A DNA stretch of 64,000 nucleotides. Origin: Candidatus Thiodiazotropha sp. (ex Epidulcina cf. delphinae) (GTDB lineage Bacteria > Pseudomonadota > Gammaproteobacteria > Chromatiales > Chromatiaceae). A program made the position numbers and the translations under genes. Each line of letters begins with the position of its first letter. Position 1 is the first letter of the stretch. Location of the stretch: contig JAHXHS010000027.1 of assembly GCA_025656455.1 (NCBI GenBank), forward strand, positions 1 to 64,000, written 5' to 3'. This document shows positions 34,060 to 43,338 of this stretch, piece after piece. The notes under the pieces are model-generated. The model ran no database searches, was not told the DNA's origin, and saw only the letters and a program-made list of their open reading frames with translations.

Positions 34060-35886
34060 TCAGCTCTCCTGGGTAACCCGCAACACCTCTTCGAGGGTGG
34101 TGACGCCGGACACCACTTTCTGCAGGCCATCCTCATACATGGATCGCGCGCCCTCACGCTTCGCGCACTCAGCCAGGGCGCTCTTATCCTTGCCCTGCAG
34201 GATCAGCGCGCGGATGGCCTCGGAGAGTTCGATCATTTCGATGATCGCGCTGCGACCACTGTAACCGCTGCCGTTGCAGCTTTCACAGCCGACGGCCTGG
34301 AAAAGGGTGATCGGTCCCGGAAACGCAGCGAAGCGGGCGCCGATTTCAACCGGCGGGCTATATGGCGCCTTGCAGTGGGGACAGAGATTCCTTACCAGGC
34401 GTTGCGCCACCACCGCATTCACCGTGGAGGTGAGCAGAAAGGCCTCGATGCCCATGTCAAGAAAGCGGGTAATGCTGCCGGCCGCATCGTTGGTATGCAG
34501 CGAGGAGAGCACCAGATGCCCGGTCAACGCCGATTGCACCGCTATCCGGGCCGTCTCCTGATCACGGATCTCACCGATCATGATGACATCCGGGTCCTGC
34601 CGGACGATAGAACGCAACGCGGTGCTGAAATTCAAACCGATAGCCGGCTTGACCTGGATCTGGTTGACCCCTTCGATGTTGTACTCGACCGGATCCTCCA
34701 CGGTGAGGATCTTCCTCTCCGGCCGGTTGAGATAGTTCAACGCAGCATACAGGGTGGTTGTCTTGCCGCTGCCGGTGGGTCCGGTCACCACCACAATGCC
34801 ATGGGGGCGATCGAGTATCGACAGCAACCGTTTCTCCGTCGCGCTGGCAAAACCCAGGCTGGCGAAATCGAGTGACACCTCATCGCGCTGCAGCAGTCTC
34901 AGCACCATGCTCTCGCCATGCAGGGTCGGCACAGTCGAGACGCGCATATCGAGGGTGTTGCCGTGCATCCTGACTTTGAAGCGGCCATCCTGGGGCAGAC
35001 GCCGTTCCGCGATATTGAGATTGGCCATGATCTTGATGCGCGAGATCAATGCCGGGGCCAATTCGATGGAGGGGTGCTCTGTCTCGCGTAATAGACCGTC
35101 CACCCGATAGCGTATCTTGAGGCGTGTCTCAAAGGGTTCGATGTGGATATCCGATGCCTTGGATGAGACCGCCCGCTGAATGATCTGGTTGACCATTTTG
35201 ATCACTGGCGCTTCGCTGGCCAGCTCTTTCAACTGCTCCACGTCATCCAGCAGCAACTGCTGCGCCATGCCATCCGCATCACCGCCCTTCTCACCCTTCA
35301 GCGGTTCGTTGAAGTAGGCCTGTACGGTCTCGTCGATCTCGGAAGCGATACCGATCGACGGCCTCACTTTTTTGCCGCTGATCAACTCCAACGCCTCGAT
35401 GACATAGCGGTCCGTGGGATCGACCATGATCGCCAGCAGATCATCCTCCTGCTCTTCGAAGACCAGCAGGCGGTGCTGCTTGAGGAAATTGGAAGCGATG
35501 TTCTCGCTCAACCGGGAGAAATCGGGATAGGCCTTTTTCTCGATCACCGGTATGCCGCAGATATCGGCCAGCGCCTGGGCCAGATCCCGGTCCGAGATCA
35601 ATCCCAACTGCAACAGAATGGCGCCGATCGACGGGTCGCCTTGCTGGCTCGCCTTCAGCCGAATCGCTCGTTGCGCATCGGCGGTGCGAAGCCGTCCTGC
35701 TTCCACCAGCGCCACGCAGAGTGGATGCTCCGTATAATCGAGCGCACCGCTCTCATCATCGGTTGATGGGTTGTCCCTGGCTATCTGGCTAATCTCCTGT
35801 CTCACAACGCTATTGCCTCTCAGCTGGCTGCTCGGGATATGCCGGTGTGACCTGCCGCCGGTTAAAAAATACATCGGCAAGGGCAT
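34060..35886 (-). CDS. gspE: Type II secretion ATPase GspE
   Basis: A 608-residue secretion motor. The N-terminal GspE/XpsE domain (about 60-200) binds GspL. The ATPase core has Walker A GPTGSGKT at 369-376, an Asp box, Walker B around IMIGEIRDQETA, and a His box LSSLHTNDAA. A zinc-binding CPHCKA...CESCNG region follows, as in most GspE. The family is hexameric and cytoplasmic. The N-terminus has about 40 extra residues; a GTG near VVRQEIS is an alternative start. Confidence 0.94.
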   Translation of the reverse strand: MPLPMYFLTGGRSHRHIPSSQLRGNSVVRQEISQIARDNPSTDDESGALDYTEHPLCVALVEAGRLRTADAQRAIRLKASQQGDPSIGAILLQLGLISDRDLAQALADICGIPVIEKKAYPDFSRLSENIASNFLKQHRLLVFEEQEDDLLAIMVDPTDRYVIEALELISGKKVRPSIGIASEIDETVQAYFNEPLKGEKGGDADGMAQQLLLDDVEQLKELASEAPVIKMVNQIIQRAVSSKASDIHIEPFETRLKIRYRVDGLLRETEHPSIELAPALISRIKIMANLNIAERRLPQDGRFKVRMHGNTLDMRVSTVPTLHGESMVLRLLQRDEVSLDFASLGFASATEKRLLSILDRPHGIVVVTGPTGSGKTTTLYAALNYLNRPERKILTVEDPVEYNIEGVNQIQVKPAIGLNFSTALRSIVRQDPDVIMIGEIRDQETARIAVQSALTGHLVLSSLHTNDAAGSITRFLDMGIEAFLLTSTVNAVVAQRLVRNLCPHCKAPYSPPVEIGARFAAFPGPITLFQAVGCESCNGSGYSGRSAIIEMIELSEAIRALILQGKDKSALAECAKREGARSMYEDGLQKVVSGVTTLEEVLRVTQES

Positions 35887-35902
35887 GCCTACGGCAAGTC
35901 AT

Positions 35903-38125
35903 CTATAGGCTGGATGCTCGACGCCGTTGAAAATCATCATGAAACAAGGTGGCGTCATGTATTTTTTCACGCAGTTCCTGTGATATATCGTAGGCCTCTT
36001 GCGGGTTACGCACCACCTTTGGCGTCAAGGTGACGATGAGTTCGGTGCGGCTGACATCCTGGGTGGTGCTGCCGAACAGGCTGCCGATAAAGGGTAGATG
36101 CATCAAACCCGGGATACCGCCCTTGGTGCCTGTGGTGTTTTCCCGGATCAGGCCCCCCAGGACGATCGTCTGGCCGTCATGCACGATAACCGTGCTCTCG
36201 ATGGTTCGTTGCGCAATGGAGACGTTGCCGCCGCCACCCACCGCGGGAGAGGTGCCGGGATTGCTCACCTCCTGACTGATCTCCAGGGTCACCATGCCTC
36301 CTTCATTGATCCTTGGCGTAACCTGCAACAGGGTGCCGGTATCACGAAACTGCACCTCGGAGACGATCGGCGCATTGGGATCGCTGGTGCTTTGGGACGA
36401 TCGGGTGACAATGGGGATCTGGTCACCCACTCGGAAGCTGGCCGTCTGATTGTCGATCACCATGATCTGCGGCGCAGAGAGGAACTTCACCGAGGATTCG
36501 CTCTCCAGAATATCGAAGAAGACCTTCAGGTCAGCGACATTGTTGAAAAGCCCCAGCGAAAAGCCATCGCCACCGACACTGTCGGGCAGGTTCCCTAAAG
36601 CGCCTTGATAGGGACGACCGCTCCCGGTCGAGCCGTTAAAGAACCAACGCACCCCATAGCTCAGGTTGTCACTCAACTGCACCTCGGCAATGGTTGCCTC
36701 GATAAGCACCTGTTTCGGCGCCACATCCAAGCGACTGATGGTAGCCTTGATCTTTTGGTAGTCCCGAGGGCTGGCCATCACCAGAATGGCGTTGTTGTCC
36801 GGGTCGGCGATAATGGTCGCCGTACTATCTGGCGAGGCCTGTGACGCTGTTCCGGCCTGGCCGGCCTCGGCAGCCGATGATGCAATGCCTGGTTGATCTT
36901 TGGTGAGGGCCGCTTGGCGATCGGCATTGCTGGTCTTGAGATCGATACCCGTGGCGGTGGGTGAACGGACATTGGAGCGCAATAAAGGATCACTGCTGCT
37001 TATGCCACCCGAAGACGCAGGGGTTGACACTTCATTGCCGAAGATGCTCTGCAGAATGGCGGCAATATTCTCCGCCTTGCCGTTTTTCAAATGATAGACA
37101 TACAAACGCCGATCAGGGGATTTGTCACTGCCCTGGTCGAACTGGCTGATCAGCCGGCGTGTTTCGTTGATGTATTTGGGCTGCTGGCTGATCACCATCA
37201 CTGCATTCAGCCGTTCCACGGGAATCAACTTGATCATCCCGGCCAGCGGAGATGAGTCGCCATCGCCGATGATATGCTTGAGTTCATCAGTGAGGGTCTT
37301 GGCATCGATGAATTTGAGAGGGACCAGACCGAATGACATGCCACTGAGCCAATCCACATCGAACATCTCGATGGTCTGCAGCAGATTGTTGATCTTCTGA
37401 AAGGAGCCGCTGAGAATCATCAGATTTCTGCCCGGGTCGATACGAATCCGCTCACCTGGAGAAGAGAAGCTCTCCAGGATCTTTTTCATCTCCCCGGCCG
37501 AGATATATTTCAGGGGCACGATCTGCACCCCCTGACCCGCCTTCATCCTTGCCGCGCCTTGCCCGACCGAGGGTTTCAAGGCCATCCCTTTCAACTCGCC
37601 GGCCGGGAGGATTTTATAGAGTGCGCCGTTTCTCACCATCACCGCGCCATTCATCTGCAGGATATTCTCCAGGATCGGCAACACCGCATCGCTATTCACC
37701 GGATAGGTGGTGTGGATAGTGACCTTGCCCTGGACTTTGTCGTCGATGAGATAGTTTTCACCCAGAATCTCTTCAAAGATCACCTTCACCACTTCACGAA
37801 GGTCCACACCTTCAAAATTGAGGGTGATATCACCTCGCGCCGGTTGACCCGGTTTCGCATCGGAGTGCTCGCTCGGCCTGAGAAACTCTCCGCTACCCCG
37901 CCGAACGAAGAACTCGGGCTCCTGCTGTCGCTGTTGGGAGAGCACCAGCGAATCCTCTCCACCGCTGTTCGCCATAGCGATAGGAGGTCTCTCCGCCGGA
38001 TAGGGTGTAACCAGTCTATTCCCGGACGGCTGATCGACCCCGGGGTGTTGGGCGCATGAGGACAGCATCAGGGTGAACCCCGTTGACAGCAGCATGCTCA
38101 GCAGATTGTTTTGTCTCATTCTCAT
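35903..38125 (-). CDS. gspD: Type II secretion secretin GspD
   Basis: A 740-residue outer-membrane secretin. The start is placed at MRMRQNNL, which has GGAAAG upstream and gives a lipoprotein-type signal (lipobox LSSC), suggesting self-anchoring without a pilotin. Domains in order are N0 (DITLNFEGVDLREVVKVIFE), N1-N3 repeats (QIVPLKYISAGEMKKILESF; YVYHLKNGKAENIAAILQSI) and the secretin core (EVQLSDNLSYGVRWFFNGST to LIVTLTPKVVRNPQEA). The N3 loop is long and Ser/Ala-rich. It is the first gene of the operon. Confidence 0.94.
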   Translation of the reverse strand: MRMRQNNLLSMLLSTGFTLMLSSCAQHPGVDQPSGNRLVTPYPAERPPIAMANSGGEDSLVLSQQRQQEPEFFVRRGSGEFLRPSEHSDAKPGQPARGDITLNFEGVDLREVVKVIFEEILGENYLIDDKVQGKVTIHTTYPVNSDAVLPILENILQMNGAVMVRNGALYKILPAGELKGMALKPSVGQGAARMKAGQGVQIVPLKYISAGEMKKILESFSSPGERIRIDPGRNLMILSGSFQKINNLLQTIEMFDVDWLSGMSFGLVPLKFIDAKTLTDELKHIIGDGDSSPLAGMIKLIPVERLNAVMVISQQPKYINETRRLISQFDQGSDKSPDRRLYVYHLKNGKAENIAAILQSIFGNEVSTPASSGGISSSDPLLRSNVRSPTATGIDLKTSNADRQAALTKDQPGIASSAAEAGQAGTASQASPDSTATIIADPDNNAILVMASPRDYQKIKATISRLDVAPKQVLIEATIAEVQLSDNLSYGVRWFFNGSTGSGRPYQGALGNLPDSVGGDGFSLGLFNNVADLKVFFDILESESSVKFLSAPQIMVIDNQTASFRVGDQIPIVTRSSQSTSDPNAPIVSEVQFRDTGTLLQVTPRINEGGMVTLEISQEVSNPGTSPAVGGGGNVSIAQRTIESTVIVHDGQTIVLGGLIRENTTGTKGGIPGLMHLPFIGSLFGSTTQDVSRTELIVTLTPKVVRNPQEAYDISQELREKIHDATLFHDDFQRRRASSL

Positions 38126-38437
38126 TGGCTTTCCGGTTAGCCCCCACGGCTTGGTCCGCCACGCAATGCGCAACGGCTCTAATCAATCACAGCAGATTTC
38201 ACCTGTTAATGAGATTGATGGGACGGTGTATTTGTTCATGGGGTAAGTCCTTACCTTGGATGCATAAAAACCCTACCACGGCATCTACTGTGTAGGTCCC
38301 ACGCAAGCGCCGAATGAGGAAAACGTCGATTAAGTCATCAGAAAAAGGATGGAGGGATTCGATCCTACAACCAGTGCTGCCGCTGCCCCCTTGTAGTCGA
38401 GGTGCTGAAATAACAATTGACTGTCGGGACACAACAC

Positions 38438-38598
38438 TAGGTAGTCTCCGTCCAGAAACAGGACTTTATAACGCAAAGCACGCAGAGAAACGCAATGAAC
38501 GCAAAGCTAATGGATTGATTTATCTAAATTCTTTGCGGCCTTTGCGTTTCATGGCGATCTTTGCGTTATATTTTTTCAGCGTTTCCGGACAGGCACTA
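38438..38598. repeat. CTAG-bounded palindromic module 1 (locus B)
   Basis: CTAG at 38438 and 38595 bound 161 bp. CCGTCC near 38449 faces CCGGAC near 38585, and inside them ATAACGCAAAG (38469-38479) pairs with CTTTGCGTTAT (38570-38580). It corresponds to 17242-17358. The whole interval 38126-39170 has no gene; 38126-38437 holds only the gspD upstream region, in which I see no clear promoter. Confidence 0.65.
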
Positions 38599-38725
38599 GT
38601 ACTTTTTCAAAGTGATATTGTCGGGTTCAGTCGTAGGTCAGGTTGACGCGGAGCGGCTACCTGACTCAATGGGGGTGTGTCACGTAGCTGCGCAACGTGA
38701 CCTACGGGTTTCTAAGGAGTACTAG
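38595..38725. repeat. CTAG-bounded palindromic module 2 (locus B)
   Basis: 131 bp starting CTAGTACT and ending AGTACTAG. The inside contains CGTAGGTCA facing TGACCTACG, and two local hairpins (AGGTCAGGT/ACCTGA and GTCACGT/ACGTGAC). Its left end (CTAGTACTTTTTCAA, GGGTTCAGT) matches the left end of locus A at 17367. Confidence 0.65.
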
Positions 38726-39018
38726 TGTGGTGTAACGTATAAACTGTACCCATCAGAGGCCCGTCAATGCCTCAAGACCAGGCGCAGCGCGCAGGCAATG
38801 GCAGCGCCCTTGTCAAGCGCTGCAACGCAGGATTGAGGCATTGACGGGCCTCCCTTCGGGCGAGGCGCTAAGCCGTCATCTGCGTTGTTGCGTTGCTTGG
38901 AAAGGGCGCGCCATTCCCGGCGCAACGCGCCTAGCACCCCAAGGGCACTTCCTTCGGGGCGCAGCTAACGGCTTAGCGTCTCGCTGATGGGTACAGTTTA
39001 TACGTTACACCACACTAG
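38722..39018. mobile_element. CTAG-bounded three-arm palindromic element (locus B module 3)
   Basis: A 297-bp element. The outer arms 38722-38756 and 38984-39018 are perfect 35-bp inverted repeats that begin and end with CTAG. Inside lie hairpin 1 (38758-38775 with 38833-38850, perfect 18 bp) and hairpin 2 (38861-38876 with 38968-38983, one mismatch), joined by the short linker TCCCTTCGGG. No open frame of note. The three-way-junction plan is the same as in the elements at 12753 and 15037 but the sequence is unrelated. CTAG may be a 4-bp target duplication. Confidence 0.8.
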
Positions 39019-39170
39019 GTAGTAACATACCTCATCGTCAGGTAGTAGTAACACGCATTACGGCACAAGCCTTCAAGGAATATAGTAGATAATCAGGTGA
39101 GTCTATCCGCCCGAACCCTGGATAGGTGTTCCATAGAGGAATTAATCACCTTATTCAGGTGACGCCAACG

Positions 39171-42056
39171 ATGCAAAAACGACTTTTCACGGTGATGCTC
39201 TGGGGGATTTTGATATTTCATTTTCCCACCGTATTCGCGGCCGCGGTATTGACCGCCGATGTGGACAGACTCGTTGCCCAGGCGAATCGCACGAGCCGTA
39301 TCCCGGTCATCATAAAATTTAAAAAACAGATAAATATCAATACTTTTAGAGATAAACTTCGACAACAAAATCAATACAAATCCACGCACGAGACTAAAAA
39401 AATCCAGCTAAAGAAGCAGTTTCGCGGCAGGCTGCTGAAGGGGCTCAAGGCGCAGATCGCCCAATCTCGGGCCAAGTTGTCCGCTCTCCTGCGCCGGCAT
39501 CAGGTCAAGGCGCGCCTGACCTCCCTTTGGAGCATCAACGCAATCGCCCTTGAACTGCCCGCCCACCTGGTGGATGAAATCGCCGCCTTGCCGGAGGTGG
39601 AGCGCCTGACCGTGGATATGCACTTGAGCATGAACACCACTCCGGCTGAAACCGTCTCGAGCGAACCTCTTTGGAACCTCGACAATCTCGGTACTGCGCG
39701 ACTTTGGCAACAGGGCGTGACCGGTGAGGGGGTCGTGGTGGGGATCATGGACTCCGGCGTCGATCTGAATCACCCGGATCTCGCAGATAGATGGCGGGGT
39801 GGGATCAACAGTTGGTTCGACCCTTACGGACAACATGAAATCCCCGCTGATCTGGTGGGTCACGGCACCCAGGCCCTGGGATTGATTCTCGGCGGTGATG
39901 ACAGCGGCTATCGGATCGGTATCGCCCCTGAAGCGACATGGATCGCCGCAAGGATCTTCGATGACGCCAATCAGACCACCCTGAGCGCTATCCACCAAGC
40001 CTTTCAATGGCTGCTCGATCCCGACGGTGATCCGTTAACCGACGATGCCCCCGACCTGGTCAACAACTCCTGGGGATTCGCCAATACCGTCAACCAGTGT
40101 TACCAGGAGTTCAGCGACGATATCCAACTGCTGCGCGAAGCGGGCATCGGCGTCGTCTTCGCCGCCGGCAACTTTGGCCCGTTCAGCGAGAGCAGTATCA
40201 GTCCAGCCAACAATCCAGGGGCGCTTTCGGTTGGCTCGGTGGATCAATTCAACGCCATCGAGTTCCTCAGCAGCCGCGGGCCCGGCGCCTGCGACGGCGG
40301 GGTGTTTCCCAAGCTGGTGGCCCCCGGCAGCCTGGTCTTCACCACCGACCTCCTTCCCGCCGCCTATAACGTGGTATCCGGCACCTCATTCGCCGCCCCG
40401 CATGTGACAGGCGCGATGGCATTGTTGAAGAGTGCCTTTCCTGAGGCCACTGTCTCACAAATCGAAACCGCCATGTACGATTCCGCTATCGACCTGGGAG
40501 AGACGGGAGCAGACGATCGTTTCGGTTACGGCATATTGGATGTGGCGGCAGCCTACGAGCTGTTGCTGGCCGACTTCGCATCGAGCGAAACCAGTCTGCT
40601 CGGCTTCTCCGAGCCCTCCTATTCAGTCGATGAAGAGACAGCGCGACTGGTGGTCAGCGTCAGGCGTTTGCAGGGCAGCAGGGGTGAGGTATCCGTCGAT
40701 TACCACACCACCGACGACGAGGCCCGGAGCGGGCGTGACTACACGGCCAGCTCCGGCACCCTGACATTCAGCGATGGAGAGACCCTGCGCAGTTTCGAGA
40801 TACCGATCAGGGACGACCGGCTGGATGAGGGAAACGAGTCCTTTTATCTCACCCTCTCAAACGTGCGCGGCAACGCCTCTCTCAATGATCAGTCCGAGGT
40901 CGAGGCGACCATTCTCGACAATGACGGCCGAGGCGTCTTCACCTTCGGCGCCATCTCTTATGCCGTGAACGAATCCAGGGATGAGGCCATCGTCAATGTG
41001 CTGCGCACCGGCGGGACAGCCGGGGAGGTCGAAATCGCATACCGGGTGATCGGCGATAGCGCCATCGCCGGCTTGGACTTTATCGCCGATGAGGGCGAAA
41101 TCCGTTTCTATCCGGGAGAGACAGAAAAGCAGATCTCTATCGAGCTGCTGGATGACACGCTCTACGAAGGCAACGAGCGGTTCCAACTGTTGCTCTCCGC
41201 GACTGACGATGATGTGGAGATCGGAGACCCAGCCTCAACCAGCGTCACCATTCTGGACGATGACCCGGATAGCCGTGTGGCCTCGATCCATCTCGATGCG
41301 GTCAGTTACGAAATCAGCGAAAGCCGCTCGGCAGTGACCATCGAAGTCGTCCGCACAGGCAACACGGAAGAGAGGGTCTCTGTCGGCTACGCCACCCTGG
41401 ATGGTTCGGCGAAACATGGCGAAGACTATGGTGAATCCAGCGGTAGAGTCACCTTTCCATCCGGTTCCTCACGCCATACCCTGCATATCGAGATCATCGA
41501 CGATGGGGAATATGAGCAGGAAAGCAGCTTCACGCTGCGGCTCGCTGACGCTGGCGAGGGAGCGGTCGTTTCTCAGCCTTCCGCCGCCATTATCAGAATC
41601 ATCGATGATGACGCCCTGCCCTTTGTCTCCATCCATTCCGCCCCGAGCCTGAACCAAACCGGGCAAATCGGCGCCGCCACAGGCGCTGTCAATCCTCGCG
41701 GCGGCAATGCGCCGGCGAGCGCTGGGCGCGGTACGGCCTCTGCCCTGCAGGTGTTCGACCTTAGTTTGAGGGGGTACAGTCCAGGCGAAGCGGAAGGTAT
41801 CAGGGAACTGCAGATCCTGGGAGGCGCCTTGGAGCCGCATTCGCAACAGGAGGATGAGCGTGAGGGGGAGACACAAGCCAAGCAATCCGAGTCGCCCTGC
41901 GGCGTGGATAGCGGCCATGAAGGCGGGCCGCTTTTCGATAAGTGCATGGGGACGGATGAGACCTTGAATTTGCCTATGAAGGATAAGATCGATACGACGG
42001 ATTTGGCGGGCGAAAATAAAATGATTGAAAAGGATAAGTCCGCAAATGAACGCTAA
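39171..42056 (+). CDS. Secreted subtilisin-like S8 protease with Calx-beta domains
   Basis: A 961-residue secreted protease. Signal peptide (MQKRLFTVMLWGILIFHFPT, cleaved near FAAA), then an inhibitor-like propeptide to about 165. The S8 domain has Asp194 (GIMDSGVD), His231 (VGHGTQ), oxyanion Asn334 (AAGNFG) and Ser406 (SGTSFAAPH). Three Calx-beta domains follow (about 480-800), then a low-complexity tail. AGGTGA supports the ATG at 39171 rather than one 15 codons upstream. It probably leaves through the neighbouring type II system. The final SANER and TAA are encoded by the recurring GAACGC repeat, so the original end may have been altered. Confidence 0.9.
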   Translation: MQKRLFTVMLWGILIFHFPTVFAAAVLTADVDRLVAQANRTSRIPVIIKFKKQININTFRDKLRQQNQYKSTHETKKIQLKKQFRGRLLKGLKAQIAQSRAKLSALLRRHQVKARLTSLWSINAIALELPAHLVDEIAALPEVERLTVDMHLSMNTTPAETVSSEPLWNLDNLGTARLWQQGVTGEGVVVGIMDSGVDLNHPDLADRWRGGINSWFDPYGQHEIPADLVGHGTQALGLILGGDDSGYRIGIAPEATWIAARIFDDANQTTLSAIHQAFQWLLDPDGDPLTDDAPDLVNNSWGFANTVNQCYQEFSDDIQLLREAGIGVVFAAGNFGPFSESSISPANNPGALSVGSVDQFNAIEFLSSRGPGACDGGVFPKLVAPGSLVFTTDLLPAAYNVVSGTSFAAPHVTGAMALLKSAFPEATVSQIETAMYDSAIDLGETGADDRFGYGILDVAAAYELLLADFASSETSLLGFSEPSYSVDEETARLVVSVRRLQGSRGEVSVDYHTTDDEARSGRDYTASSGTLTFSDGETLRSFEIPIRDDRLDEGNESFYLTLSNVRGNASLNDQSEVEATILDNDGRGVFTFGAISYAVNESRDEAIVNVLRTGGTAGEVEIAYRVIGDSAIAGLDFIADEGEIRFYPGETEKQISIELLDDTLYEGNERFQLLLSATDDDVEIGDPASTSVTILDDDPDSRVASIHLDAVSYEISESRSAVTIEVVRTGNTEERVSVGYATLDGSAKHGEDYGESSGRVTFPSGSSRHTLHIEIIDDGEYEQESSFTLRLADAGEGAVVSQPSAAIIRIIDDDALPFVSIHSAPSLNQTGQIGAATGAVNPRGGNAPASAGRGTASALQVFDLSLRGYSPGEAEGIRELQILGGALEPHSQQEDEREGETQAKQSESPCGVDSGHEGGPLFDKCMGTDETLNLPMKDKIDTTDLAGENKMIEKDKSANER

Positions 42057-42092
42057 TTAACGCAAATGGGATCGATTGGTAATTTGGCCTCG

Positions 42093-42473
42093 CTATTTAT
42101 ACAACTTAACTTTCAATACCTGATTTAAGAAGCGAAAGTGTTTGTCGAGAGAATAGATTATGCAATTATTTTGTTTTGCATTTTGGGCAATGATTAAATC
42201 AGGAATTCCCACCCCATTTGCCCCAGCTTTCAAACACCTCACTTGGAATTCAATAATTTCTTCCCAGTGAATGTCTAAAGAAATTTTATTCACTTCATGA
42301 AGCAGCTTAACAACTTTGGTTTGCTTCCTTATCTTTAGATAGGGTATTAGCTCCGCTAGCACTATATCATTGGTAACTATGAGGTTTTCATCTATTAGGA
42401 AATCTAGTTCTTTGGCGTTACCGCCACCCCGGAAGTAATCAATCCATATTGATGTATCTACCAAAACCTCCAT
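42093..42473 (-). CDS. vapC: PIN-domain toxin, VapC family
   Basis: A 126-residue PIN ribonuclease. Acidic catalytic residues lie in VDTSIWIDYFRGG, IVLAELIPYL and VGIPDLIIAQNAKQNN, with SLDKHF near the end. VapC toxins cut tRNA or rRNA. The ATG overlaps the antitoxin stop (TAATG), so the two are translated together. The pair is more AT-rich than its surroundings, suggesting acquisition. Confidence 0.9.
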   Translation of the reverse strand: MEVLVDTSIWIDYFRGGGNAKELDFLIDENLIVTNDIVLAELIPYLKIRKQTKVVKLLHEVNKISLDIHWEEIIEFQVRCLKAGANGVGIPDLIIAQNAKQNNCIIYSLDKHFRFLNQVLKVKLYK

Positions 42474-42667
42474 TAATGGCGATCTCTGATTTCATCGAGA
42501 TCAATATCTATATCAATTTTTCCTTTGTATTTCTTAAGATCGTAAATCTTTGATTTTCTAATCAATTCTTCTAACGCCTTCACAATAACTCCGGTTTTTG
42601 TCTCTGTACGGGTTAGCTTCATTGCCTCGTTAAGTAAGTTCTCTGGTAAATCAAGAGTAGTTCTCAT
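42473..42667 (-). CDS. vapB: VapB-type antitoxin
   Basis: A 64-residue antitoxin. MRTTLDLPENLLNEAMKLT is a ribbon-helix-helix DNA-binding start, and the acidic/basic tail LKKYKGKIDIDIDLDEIRDR wraps the toxin. The start is chosen at the ATG with GGAGG seven bases upstream. It normally neutralises VapC and represses the operon. Confidence 0.88.
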   Translation of the reverse strand: MRTTLDLPENLLNEAMKLTRTETKTGVIVKALEELIRKSKIYDLKKYKGKIDIDIDLDEIRDRH

Positions 42668-42679
42668 ATATGCCTCCAC

Positions 42680-43338
42680 AAGCTATGCATACGATACTAG
42701 AACATCATGCATATTCTTTCAAGAAGCTGGCGTCCGCGGCGAGGGACTGCCCTATAGCTGGACATCGTACCGGGGCTAATGGGACACACTCACTCATAAT
42801 GCTCATTACAGATCACTTTTGAGTGGATGCATGGTTAGAAGAACGTCTCTCGCAAAGACGCAAAGATCGCCAAGAAAAAACGCAAATATAGCAAAAAAAT
42901 AAGCATAACTTTGCGATCTTGGCGTCTTGGCGAGAGTTTTTCTTTCCGGGTAATGAGAACGGCCCGGGGGAAGCGCTCGACAGGAAGGCGATAAAACAGC
43001 TATTATCGGATGTATTCAAAGAGATAGGGAGGCCAATATGGGCCATGGAGTTGTATTTGCGCGCTTCAGACCGGTAAATCTGACACCAGCGTCCGGCGGT
43101 GGCAGGCTTGGTCGTTTCTTTCTTGACAGTCCCGTCAAAAATAATTTCTTATTAAATAAGTGTTATCAGGTGCTGATGGGTGGTTTAGGCAAATGGGTAC
43201 TTATTCGCCGTGCGAAGACATGGTAGATAAATGCTTAGCAGTTATGCGGTCTGTACTGGCAAATTTCTTGAAGTACCCACCTGCCATGTTCACAGTGTGC
43301 TCTCGTCTACCCACGAACACTTCGATGAGTGATTAAAA
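42680..43338. other. Intergenic region with inverted repeat
   Basis: About 660 bases without a firm gene. At 42847-42936 lies an imperfect inverted repeat with arms CTCTCGC-AAAGACGCAAAG and its counterpart, near-identical to 17265-17340. A plus-strand frame of 62 codons at 43038-43226 has a fair GGGAGG ribosome-binding site but no recognisable domain and may be a gene remnant. The right part is the upstream region of the DUF262 gene. Confidence 0.5.

Noticed and set aside
43038..43226. 62-codon plus-strand frame with a fair ribosome-binding site
   Set aside because: No domain, and it lies in a repeat-rich spacer; may be a remnant but cannot be supported as a gene.
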